Shown: positions 26,178-34,561 of the stretch, in pieces
Position numbering within the stretch: position 1 is the stretch's first letter
Layout: each line of letters opens with the position of its first letter
Program-made: the position numbers and the translations under genes
NCBI RefSeq assembly: GCF_034344865.1
Contig: NZ_CP133774.1
Span: 3,286,001-3,350,000, forward strand
Source of the DNA: Pseudomonas sp. 10S4
GTDB taxonomy: Bacteria; Pseudomonadota; Gammaproteobacteria; Pseudomonadales; Pseudomonadaceae
DNA length: 64,000 bases
Reading direction: 5' to 3'
The notes under the pieces: generated by a model
The model's database searches: none
Seen by the model: only the letters and a program-made list of their open reading frames with translations
Told to the model about the DNA's origin: nothing

Positions 26178-26888
26178 TTAGAACTTCTCTTTGCCGGACA
26201 GGTAGCGCCATTGCCCCAGCGGCACTTTGCCGATGGACACGCCGCCGATGCGGATGCGGCGGATGGCGACGACCTTCAGACCAACGGCCTGGCAGAACAG
26301 GGCAATGACGCCCGGTTGTGGGTTCTTCATCGCAAAGCGCAGACGGTTTTCGTTCTGCCAACTGGCCTTGACCGGCGGCAGTTCCTTGCCCTTGTAAGTC
26401 AGGCCATGGTTCAGGCGATTGAGGCCGTGAGCCACCATCTCGCCTTCAACTTCGACCACATACTCTTGTTCGATTTTCGCGGAATCGGCGGTGAGCTTGC
26501 GCAGGATCTTCCAGTCCTGGGTGAACACCAGAAGACCGCTGGCGTTGGCTTGCAGGTCGGTGCTGGCGGTCAGGCGCAGGAAGTGGCCCTTGAGCGGACG
26601 TTTGCTGAAGCGGTGTTCTTCGCTCAGGGTCTCGGCGCTGATGGTTGCCATCGCCGTTTCCGCATCCACGCCCACGGGCACGTTCAGCAGAATCGTCACC
26701 GGCTCCGGCGCAGTGGCCTGGGCCTGCGGATCGAGCTCGACTTTCTGGTTCTCGACCTTGAACTGCGGCTCGTCGATGAGCTTCGCCGTCCACGGTGACC
26801 CAGCCCCCTCGATGAACAGCTCAGCCTCCCGACGGGAACAGCCGACGAGTTCGATGAGGCGTTTGGAGAGACGAATCGGGTCAGTCAT
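26178..26888 (-). CDS. RsuA/RluF-like rRNA pseudouridine synthase homologue, locally out of frame
   Basis: 236 residues from ATG 26888. The S4 RNA-binding domain opens as MTDPIRLSKRLIELVGCSRR EAELFIEG. The next stretch AGSPWTAKL looks like frameshifted GWVTVDGE, with loss of one base at five Cs (26804-26808) and a gain near 26779, after which IDEPQFKVENQKVEL is back in frame. In the catalytic domain the usual GRLDxxTTGL motif is replaced by TASTDLQANASGLLVFTQDW, so the catalytic aspartate is displaced or absent. It may be a non-catalytic RNA-binding homologue. Role uncertain. Confidence 0.65.
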   Translation of the reverse strand: MTDPIRLSKRLIELVGCSRREAELFIEGAGSPWTAKLIDEPQFKVENQKVELDPQAQATAPEPVTILLNVPVGVDAETAMATISAETLSEEHRFSKRPLKGHFLRLTASTDLQANASGLLVFTQDWKILRKLTADSAKIEQEYVVEVEGEMVAHGLNRLNHGLTYKGKELPPVKASWQNENRLRFAMKNPQPGVIALFCQAVGLKVVAIRRIRIGGVSIGKVPLGQWRYLSGKEKF

Positions 26889-26973
26889 GACAGGGCCGTA
26901 ACAAAAAGGGGGTGGGCATTGTACCTGCTGGGCGCCGGTTAATCCCGGCTCCATTTGCGTCATGTGGCTTTTT

Positions 26974-27076
26974 GTGGGAGCGGGCTTGCTCGCGAAAGCG
27001 GTAGATCAGTCAAAACATCTGTTGAATGACACACCGCATTCGTCGGAACGCCGCCCGGAGCAAGCCCGCTCCCACA
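26974..27076. repeat. REPIN (GTGGGAGCGGGCTTGCTCGC)
   Basis: Left GTGGGAGCGGGCTTGCTCGC, right GAGCAAGCCCGCTCCCAC. Located between the pseudouridine synthase-like and GNAT genes; the right copy has diverged in its inner half. Confidence 0.85.
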
Positions 27077-27087
27077 CTGTTTTGTGT

Positions 27088-27561
27088 TCAGCCATTGCGC
27101 GCCAGTTGTTGGTTTTGGCGCATACGCATGTGCAACAGCGGATAAGGCTGGCCCATACCATCGACTTCCGAGCGGCCAATCACCTCGAAACCCTGCTTGA
27201 AGTAAAACCCCAGGGCTTGCGGGTTCTGTTCGTTGACGTCCAGTTCATCGGCGTTCAGGTGTTCCAGGGCATAGCGCAGCAGTTGCTTGCCTAGCCCTTG
27301 GCCGCGATGGGCCGGATCAATGAAGAGCATTTCGACCTTGCCCGCTGCGACACCCGCGAACCCGGTGATGCGCTGGCGCGAATCTTTGGTGCAGACCAGC
27401 ATCACCGCGTCGAGGTAGCGTGTCAGCACCATGTTCTTCAACAGTTCGATGTAGCTGTCCGGCAAAAAGTCATGGGTGGCGCGCACCGAGGCCTCCCAGA
27501 CCCGGGTGAGTTCTTCGTAGTCGCTCTGTTTCGGTGTGTGGATGACCGAATGTCGGCGCAT
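27088..27561 (-). CDS. GNAT-family N-acetyltransferase
   Basis: 157 residues from ATG 27561 (MRRHSVIHTPKQSDYEELTR). The acetyl-CoA motif A reads MLFIDPAHRGQGLGKQLLRY (consensus RxxGxG/A) and GFYFKQGFEVIGRSEVD is the motif B region. The sequence resembles YjaB-type acetyltransferases. The substrate cannot be predicted. A longer reading to 27636 would run into the terminator region. Confidence 0.8.
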   Translation of the reverse strand: MRRHSVIHTPKQSDYEELTRVWEASVRATHDFLPDSYIELLKNMVLTRYLDAVMLVCTKDSRQRITGFAGVAAGKVEMLFIDPAHRGQGLGKQLLRYALEHLNADELDVNEQNPQALGFYFKQGFEVIGRSEVDGMGQPYPLLHMRMRQNQQLARNG

Positions 27562-27621
27562 GGCCCGATGCCCCTCGTTTTGTGAATGATGCGAGTCCTT
27601 TCTCCACAAAACGATAGACGT

Positions 27622-27659
27622 AAAAAAGCCCCGCATCTCGTCAAGAGAGCGGGGCTTTT
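27622..27659 (-). terminator. Intrinsic terminator after rimO
   Basis: AAAAAAGCCCCGC and GCGGGGCTTTT pair around a loop at 27622-27659. It works in the rimO direction. Confidence 0.9.
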
Positions 27660-27673
27660 CGTATTTTTTGCGT

Positions 27674-29011
<1,338 letters not shown>

Positions 29012-29072
29012 GTCTAACCTCGGTATTTGTGACGCCTCCAGCCGTGATCGGCAAGGCGACGAACGGGCGCTT

Positions 29073-29142
29073 ACGTCCTGTCTCGTGAATACGCTGTTTT
29101 TGACGTCGTCAAAAAGCAGCAGTGAGTCGCGAGACAGGACGT
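29073..29142. repeat. Long interrupted palindrome upstream of rimO
   Basis: Outer arms ACGTCCTGTCTCG (29073-29085) and CGAGACAGGACGT (29130-29142) are perfect complements. The interior holds a second hairpin, TTTTTGACG-T-CGTCAAAAA. It is in the rimO-kup divergent gap (29012-29370), 62 bases from the rimO start. It may be a leader structure or a binding site for a dimeric regulator; function unknown. Confidence 0.8.
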
Positions 29143-29370
29143 TTTGTGCGCCTCTGATCAAAAAGTGCGCAATTCTAGCGATGAGACGCGCACTTGACCA
29201 GCATTATGAGGGAAATGCGACGAGTGCTGCGCTATGCTTCGCGCCGTTACGCTTTACCGAATTTTTACAGTCAACAAATCGTCTGTAACCTTACGTAAAA
29301 CAGCGCATGCTGCACGGCAAAGCATAGTGCTTCTTATAAGAAGTCCGGGTCTGAGTAGTAGGAGTTTTGG

Positions 29371-31272
29371 ATGGGGCAGGCAAGTAGTCAGGCAGCGGGC
29401 GGCGAGCATTCGACAGCAAAACCGATCGGCATGCTGGTTGCGGCGGTCGGGGTGGTTTACGGCGATATCGGCACAAGCCCGCTGTACACCCTTAAAGAGG
29501 TTTTCTCTGGGCATTACGGTGTGCCGGTCAACCATGACGGGGTCTTCGGCATTCTGGCGCTGATCTTCTGGTCGTTGATCTGGGTCGTTTCGATCAAGTA
29601 CGTGCTGTTTATTCTGCGCGCCGACAACCAGGGGGAAGGCGGGATTATGGCGCTGACCGCTCTGGCTCGTCGTGCGGCTTCGCCTTATCCGAGACTGCGT
29701 GCGGTGTTGGTGATTCTGGGGCTGATCGGCGCAGCGCTGTTTTATGGCGACAGCATGATCACCCCGGCGATCTCCGTGTTGTCGGCGGTGGAAGGTCTCG
29801 AATTGGCGTTCGATGGACTGGAACGCTGGGTCGTGCCGTTATCGCTGGTGGTGCTGGTGGCACTGTTCCTGATCCAGAAGCACGGTACAGATCGCATCGG
29901 CAAGTTGTTCGGCCCGGTCATGGTGTTGTGGTTTGTGGTGCTGGGCGGGCTCGGTGTCAGTGGCATCCTGAAGCATCCAGAAGTCCTCAATGCACTGAAT
30001 CCAGTCTGGGGCGTGCGGTTCTTCACGGTGCATCCAGGCATGGGTTTGGCGATTCTCGGCGCCGTGGTGCTGGCGCTGACCGGTGCCGAGGCCTTGTACG
30101 CAGACATGGGCCACTTCGGTCGTAAACCGATCGCCCGTGCCTGGTTCGCCTTGGTGCTGCCGGCGCTGGTGCTGAACTACTTCGGTCAGGGCGCCTTGCT
30201 GCTGGGTGATCCGGAAGCGGCGCGTAACCCGTTCTACCTGTTGGCGCCGAACTGGGCGTTGATTCCGCTGGTGGTGTTGTCGACGCTGGCCACGGTGATC
30301 GCTTCGCAAGCGGTGATTTCCGGCGCGTTCTCGCTGACCCGCCAGGCGATCCAGTTGGGTTACATCCCGCGCATGCACATTCAGCACACTTCCAGTGCCG
30401 AGCAGGGGCAGATTTACATTGGCGCGGTGAACTGGGCGCTGATGGTCGGGGTGATCCTGCTGGTCATTGGCTTTGAATCTTCAAGCGCCCTGGCTTCGGC
30501 CTACGGTGTAGCAGTGACCGGGACCATGTTGATCACCAGTATTCTGGTGTCGGCGGTGATGTTGCTGCTATGGAAATGGCCACCGATACTGGCGGTGCCG
30601 ATTCTGATTGGCTTCGTGCTGGTGGACGGGCTGTACTTCGCCGCCAACGTGCCGAAAATCATTCAGGGCGGTGCCTTTCCGGTGCTGGCGGGGATCGTGC
30701 TGTTTATCCTCATGACCACCTGGAAGCGCGGTAAAGAGCTGCTGGTGGATCGACTGGACGAGGGCGGCCTGCCGCTGCCGATCTTCATCAGCAGTATCCG
30801 TGTGCAGCCGCCGCATCGGGTCCAGGGCACTGCCGTGTTCCTGACCGCGCGCCCGGACGCTGTGCCCCACGCCTTGTTGCACAACCTGCTGCATAACCAG
30901 GTGTTGCATGAGCAAGTGGTGCTGCTGACCGTGGTGTACGAAGACATCCCGCGGGTACCGGCGCAACGACGCTTTGAAGTCGATTCCTACGGCGAAGGGT
31001 TCTTCCGGGTGATCCTGCACTTCGGTTTCACCGACGAGCCGGACGTGCCGCAAGCCCTGAAACTGTGCCACCTCGACGAGCTGGATTTCAGCCCGATGCG
31101 CACCACCTACTTCCTCAGCCGCGAGACGGTCATCGCCTCCAAGCTCGAAGGCATGGCGCGCTGGCGTGAGGCGCTGTTCGCCTTCATGCTGAAGAACGCC
31201 AACGGCAACCTGCGCTTCTTCAAGCTGCCGGTGAACCGGGTGATTGAGCTGGGTACTCAGGTAGAGATGTAA
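29371..31272 (+). CDS. kup: Low-affinity potassium transporter Kup
   Basis: 633 residues from ATG 29371, preceded by [25 protein letters not shown] is the Kup/HAK signature, followed by about twelve membrane helices ([40 protein letters not shown]) and a C-terminal cytoplasmic domain. It takes up potassium, probably with protons, and matters at acid pH. A terminator follows. Confidence 0.95.
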   Translation: MGQASSQAAGGEHSTAKPIGMLVAAVGVVYGDIGTSPLYTLKEVFSGHYGVPVNHDGVFGILALIFWSLIWVVSIKYVLFILRADNQGEGGIMALTALARRAASPYPRLRAVLVILGLIGAALFYGDSMITPAISVLSAVEGLELAFDGLERWVVPLSLVVLVALFLIQKHGTDRIGKLFGPVMVLWFVVLGGLGVSGILKHPEVLNALNPVWGVRFFTVHPGMGLAILGAVVLALTGAEALYADMGHFGRKPIARAWFALVLPALVLNYFGQGALLLGDPEAARNPFYLLAPNWALIPLVVLSTLATVIASQAVISGAFSLTRQAIQLGYIPRMHIQHTSSAEQGQIYIGAVNWALMVGVILLVIGFESSSALASAYGVAVTGTMLITSILVSAVMLLLWKWPPILAVPILIGFVLVDGLYFAANVPKIIQGGAFPVLAGIVLFILMTTWKRGKELLVDRLDEGGLPLPIFISSIRVQPPHRVQGTAVFLTARPDAVPHALLHNLLHNQVLHEQVVLLTVVYEDIPRVPAQRRFEVDSYGEGFFRVILHFGFTDEPDVPQALKLCHLDELDFSPMRTTYFLSRETVIASKLEGMARWREALFAFMLKNANGNLRFFKLPVNRVIELGTQVEM

Positions 31273-31280
31273 GCCCCATC

Positions 31281-31322
31281 AAAAAAGCCCCCGTTGCCGT
31301 TGAGGTAGCGGGGGCTTTTTTG
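31281..31322 (+). terminator. Intrinsic terminator after kup
   Basis: AAAAAAGCCCCCG and CGGGGGCTTTTTT pair round GTTGCCGTTGAGGTAG. Confidence 0.95.
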
Positions 31323-31359
31323 TGTCTGGCGTCTCGTCCCGGAGGCAATGAAGATCCCC

Positions 31360-31450
31360 TGTGGGAGCGAGCTTGCTCGAGATGGCGGCCTATCAGTCAA
31401 CATCAATGGTGAAGGTTAGTCCCTCATCGCGAGCAAGCTCGCTCCCACAG
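31360..31450. repeat. REPIN (GTGGGAGCGAGCTTGCTCGA)
   Basis: Left TGTGGGAGCGAGCTTGCTCG, right CGAGCAAGCTCGCTCCCACA. Between kup and the convergent DUF3077 gene. Confidence 0.9.
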
Positions 31451-31477
31451 GAGGGCGGTGTATTCGTCTCGGTGCGT

Positions 31478-31804
31478 CTAGTTGCTTTCAGGCCGCTCTG
31501 CTTCGGATTCGGTCTTTGTCCGGGCAGGTCGCGGTGTCAGCACTTTCACCACATCATCGATCACAGCCTTGCTCATGGCCGTCAGGTAATGCGCAGCCCA
31601 GGCGTGACGGTCGGTGTCTTTGGCGTAGGCGGCATCTTCGGTAAATGATTTGGCGAGGGACAGCAGGTCGGAGGCTTGTGCCAATGCGTCGCCAATCGGG
31701 ACGCCGGCGCTGACGTGGAACAGAGGTTTGTCTGGGCAGTAGATCAATGGCGTGAAGCCAATGGTTTTCAGGTCCGAAGGCGTGGACGGATTTGTTTTGG
31801 TCAT
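31478..31804 (-). CDS. DUF3077 protein
   Basis: 108 residues, MTKTNPSTPSDLKTIGFTPL onward. PLFHVSAGVPIGDALAQASD and AHYLTAMSKAVIDDVVK are the DUF3077 pattern, a small family widespread in Pseudomonas with paralogues in each genome. The family resembles DUF6124-like small proteins; function unknown. The 5' flank is a long gene-free stretch. Confidence 0.75.
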   Translation of the reverse strand: MTKTNPSTPSDLKTIGFTPLIYCPDKPLFHVSAGVPIGDALAQASDLLSLAKSFTEDAAYAKDTDRHAWAAHYLTAMSKAVIDDVVKVLTPRPARTKTESEAERPESN

Positions 31805-32508
31805 GGTTTAACTCCTGGGTTCAAGGCTAGGAGCTGCCGCTTTCGTTACCACACGAAAGGGTGGCAGCTGTACGCAGGGTGGTAAACCGGGAACCAAGGA
31901 AACCGGCACGTCCGAAGACGTCCCACGCACAGCCGCCATATCGCGATGACAAGCACAAGAAACTGCCTGTATTCGTAATGACTGCACTGTTGCGCTGGTT
32001 TCGCCGGGTTACCACACCCGATCACTGCATTTGCAGCGACGTCCGGAGAGTATCCCGTCGAAGAGAAAGCCAACAAGGCAGCAAAGTGCCCAAACGCACC
32101 CACTACGCAATTCTCGGAGTTTGCCTACAACCTCGGCTGGCGTCATCTGATATTGCGACAGCTTTTAGCGAACGAAACTGAGTGGCGAGAGATTTTATAG
32201 GTTGGCGGAGTTCCTAAACAGTTGAGCTTGCCTGTTCCAGGCAGATCAGTTTGAACAGCAAAAGTACCGCTTGATTCTTCATTGGGCCTCGGTTCGCAAC
32301 TGTCCTTTGTCCTGGGACTGAGGACAGTTGCAGCTTTTTGTATGGCGCGTGTCAATTGGCTGACTCGTAAGGTTGTGTTGCTATTTTTTCGCATAAGTAC
32401 GCTGTTCAGTAGATTCGCGTTTTTGTAGCTTGCTGTACGTCAAATTCGACGCAATACTCTGCGTAGAACTGTGTGTTCGAATTTGCATGATCGTGTAGAG
32501 AGGTAAGT
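31805..32508. other. Gene-poor region with a terminator-like hairpin
   Basis: About 700 bases without a convincing gene. GCAACTGTCCT (32296-32306) and AGGACAGTTGC (32321-32331) form a hairpin followed by AGCTTTTTG, like an intrinsic terminator with no obvious gene. GGTGGCAGCTG and GCTGCCGCTTTCG near 31834-31870 are imperfect inverted copies. Composition is more AT-rich towards the toxin-antitoxin pair, which suggests acquired DNA. An unannotated small RNA ending at 32340 is possible. Confidence 0.45.
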
Positions 32509-32799
32509 ATGACGGCATTATTAGAGCGTGCTGACCAGGCGATATCGGTGACCGCTATGGTCAGGGGATTCAGTGCGAGGCTTAAAGAAATCTCTAGCCG
32601 CGCTACCGAGAGGCTGGTCATCTTTAAGGACAATCAACCGGCAGCGGTCATTATCAACGTCGATGCGTACCAGGAAATGCTCGACGAGCTTGATAACTTA
32701 CGAATTGAAGCTGCTGCCCGAGAGCGACTGAGCGGTTTTAATCAGTCGAAGGCAGTCAGTCACGACGATATGCGGGCTCGGTACGCGAAGAAAGACTAA
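32509..32799 (+). CDS. Antitoxin of the Phd/YefM family
   Basis: 96 residues. MTALLERADQAISVTAMVRG then FSARLKEISSRATERLVIFK and DNQPAAVIINVDAYQEMLDE is the Phd/YefM DNA-binding fold; the C-terminus (RERLSGFNQSKAVSHDDMRA) would neutralise the toxin. It binds its own promoter. The toxin gene starts 11 bases downstream. AGAGAGG provides the ribosome site. Confidence 0.88.
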   Translation: MTALLERADQAISVTAMVRGFSARLKEISSRATERLVIFKDNQPAAVIINVDAYQEMLDELDNLRIEAAARERLSGFNQSKAVSHDDMRARYAKKD

Positions 32800-32810
32800 A
32801 GGAGCTGTGG

Positions 32811-33098
32811 ATGGTTTGGGGCGTTATCTATCATCCAGAGGTCCAGAAGGATCTGGACCTACTGGGGGCTGTAGCAGCAAACCGTATTCTTGATGTCATC
32901 GAAGAGCGGATTATCAACGGCGAGCCGGACAAGAGCGGTAAGCCGCTAAGAGTCAGCCTTGCAGGATGTAGAAGGATTCGGACAGGCGACACGCGTATCG
33001 TTTATCGGGTCGATGGCAAAGCTATCCAGGTGTTAATCGTCGCAGTCGGTGCCCGGCGTGACGAAGAGGTATACGACGCTGCAGAGCGCCGGCTCTAA
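32811..33098 (+). CDS. Toxin of the RelE/ParE family
   Basis: 95 residues. VIYHPEVQKDLDLLGAVAAN, PLRVSLAGCRRIRTGDTRIV and YRVDGKAIQVLIVAVGARRD EEVY follow the RelE/ParE fold, with the basic residues of the RelE active site (RRIRTGDTR). RelE-type members cut mRNA in the ribosome and ParE members poison gyrase; the spacing here favours RelE. Paired with the antitoxin just upstream. Confidence 0.88.
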   Translation: MVWGVIYHPEVQKDLDLLGAVAANRILDVIEERIINGEPDKSGKPLRVSLAGCRRIRTGDTRIVYRVDGKAIQVLIVAVGARRDEEVYDAAERRL

Positions 33099-33101
33099 AT
33101 A

Positions 33102-33140
33102 AAGAGCCCTCGTTGCCTTATGGTGGCGGGGGCTTTTTTT
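33102..33140 (+). terminator. Intrinsic terminator after the toxin gene
   Basis: GAGCCCTCG/CGGGGGC stem (imperfect) and seven Ts. Confidence 0.85.
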
Positions 33141-33191
33141 CGGTCACATCACCGGAATGCACAGGGGATTGGTGGTGTCTCTGCCGGAATG

Positions 33192-33230
33192 AAAAAAGCC
33201 CCCGCAACCATAAGGCTGCGGGGGCTTTTT
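33192..33230 (-). terminator. Intrinsic terminator after the hydrolase gene, bidirectional
   Basis: AAAAAGCCCCCGCA/TGCGGGGGCTTTTT stem, in tandem with the previous one but serving the minus-strand operon. Confidence 0.9.
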
Positions 33231-33247
33231 GTTACGCGTCGCTCAGA

Positions 33248-34561
33248 TCACTCTTGAGCGGCGGTATCAGGCGTCGCCGCGTCCTTGGCCTGACGCTTGA
33301 CGATGATGTCCACCAAGCGCTGTGCCAGCGCCGGGTAGTTCTCGTCGAAGTGGTGGCCGCCAGGCAGCTTCACTGCTTCGCCCACGGCGGTCTTGTCGGT
33401 GCAGCCGCTCTCGTCGACTTCTTCTGCGCCGTAGATGCACACCACTTTTTCCGGTGGCAGCTTGGCCATTTCCGGGCCGGTGGCGGCTTCTTTGCCGGCG
33501 TTGCCGAGCCAGCCTTCGACTTCAATTTCGAAGCTGCCGGTGCGGGCGAAGGCCAGCAGGATGATCGCATCAACCCGCTGCTGTTCCGACTCTGCCAGAC
33601 GGTTGTAGATCGCCGGCAGTACGTCAGCGCCGAACGAGTAACCGGTCAGGATGAAGCGTTTGGTGCCCCACTTCTGGCGGTAGTGCTGCATCAGTTCGGC
33701 CAGGTCCAGAGCGCTTTGCTCCGGGCTCTTGTGCTGCCAGTAGTAGCGCAGGGTGTCGATGCCGACCACCGGGTAGCCGATTTTGGCCATCTCGCCCGCA
33801 ACGTCGCGGTCCAGGTCGCGCCAGCCGCCGTCACCGGACAGGAACAGGGTGACGGTGTCCTTGGCCTGACCGGCCGGGACTTCAACCACTGGAATTTGCA
33901 GGCCGCCGTTGCCCTTGTCGGTGCCGACGAGGATTTTGCGCAGTTCGTTGTTCAGCACTTGCGGCAGGTTGATGTCGTAGTCGCTGATGCTGGTTTCGGC
34001 ATTCGGTTGGTCGCGCACGAAACCGGCGCTGGTGTCGTCCGGGTTGTCGTTCCAGGCTACCAGCCAGTGGCCGTGAGCCGCTTTCTTCGGCATCAGCTTA
34101 TTGGTGCAGGTGGCCTTTTCCAGCGCCAGGTCCACCGAGATGGCCTGGGCCTTGTCGTCCTTCTGCTCGGCCAGCCAGCGCCAGGCCAGCACGGCGCCAG
34201 GGCCGATGCCGCTGACCAGGGTCGCCGGAGCTTTGAGCTCGCGCTCGGCCGCTTGCAGGGCGCGGTCTTGCAGCAGGCAGTCCTTGGGCAGAATCACCTG
34301 GACGATGTGTGCCGAAGCACTGCGGCTCAATGCCTTGAGTTGCTGGTCACTGAGCTTTTGTTCGTCGGCGACAGCCACGATCACCTGGGCCTTTGCCTTG
34401 GTGCCGGGTGTCACTCGGGTCAGCGTGATGCCGTCAGCCGGCGTCAGCAGTTCGAGGGTCGGTTCTGGTAACGGGCGTTTCATGTACCAGTAACCGCCAC
34501 CGACAATCAGGGCCAGCACTACCAGTGTGGCCAGTACGTACCGCAAGGAGCGTTGAATCAT
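33248..34561 (-). CDS. AcvB/VirJ-family periplasmic aminoacyl-phosphatidylglycerol hydrolase
   Basis: 437 residues. A signal-anchor (YVLATLVVLALIVGGGYWYM) opens the protein. The C-terminal half is a VirJ domain with LFLSGDGGWRDLDRDVAGEM (nucleophile GDGGW region) and GYSFGADVLPAIYNRL (GxSxG-like), plus PGGHHFDENY with the terminal histidine. In P. aeruginosa the PA0919 homologue hydrolyses alanyl-phosphatidylglycerol made by its operon partner PA0920. It overlaps the mprF stop (TGATG), so the two are translationally coupled. Confidence 0.85.
   Translation of the reverse strand: MIQRSLRYVLATLVVLALIVGGGYWYMKRPLPEPTLELLTPADGITLTRVTPGTKAKAQVIVAVADEQKLSDQQLKALSRSASAHIVQVILPKDCLLQDRALQAAERELKAPATLVSGIGPGAVLAWRWLAEQKDDKAQAISVDLALEKATCTNKLMPKKAAHGHWLVAWNDNPDDTSAGFVRDQPNAETSISDYDINLPQVLNNELRKILVGTDKGNGGLQIPVVEVPAGQAKDTVTLFLSGDGGWRDLDRDVAGEMAKIGYPVVGIDTLRYYWQHKSPEQSALDLAELMQHYRQKWGTKRFILTGYSFGADVLPAIYNRLAESEQQRVDAIILLAFARTGSFEIEVEGWLGNAGKEAATGPEMAKLPPEKVVCIYGAEEVDESGCTDKTAVGEAVKLPGGHHFDENYPALAQRLVDIIVKRQAKDAATPDTAAQE

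Noticed and set aside
33113..34471. Plus-strand open frame of 452 codons under the hydrolase gene
   Set aside because: Antisense shadow of the VirJ-family gene; composition only.
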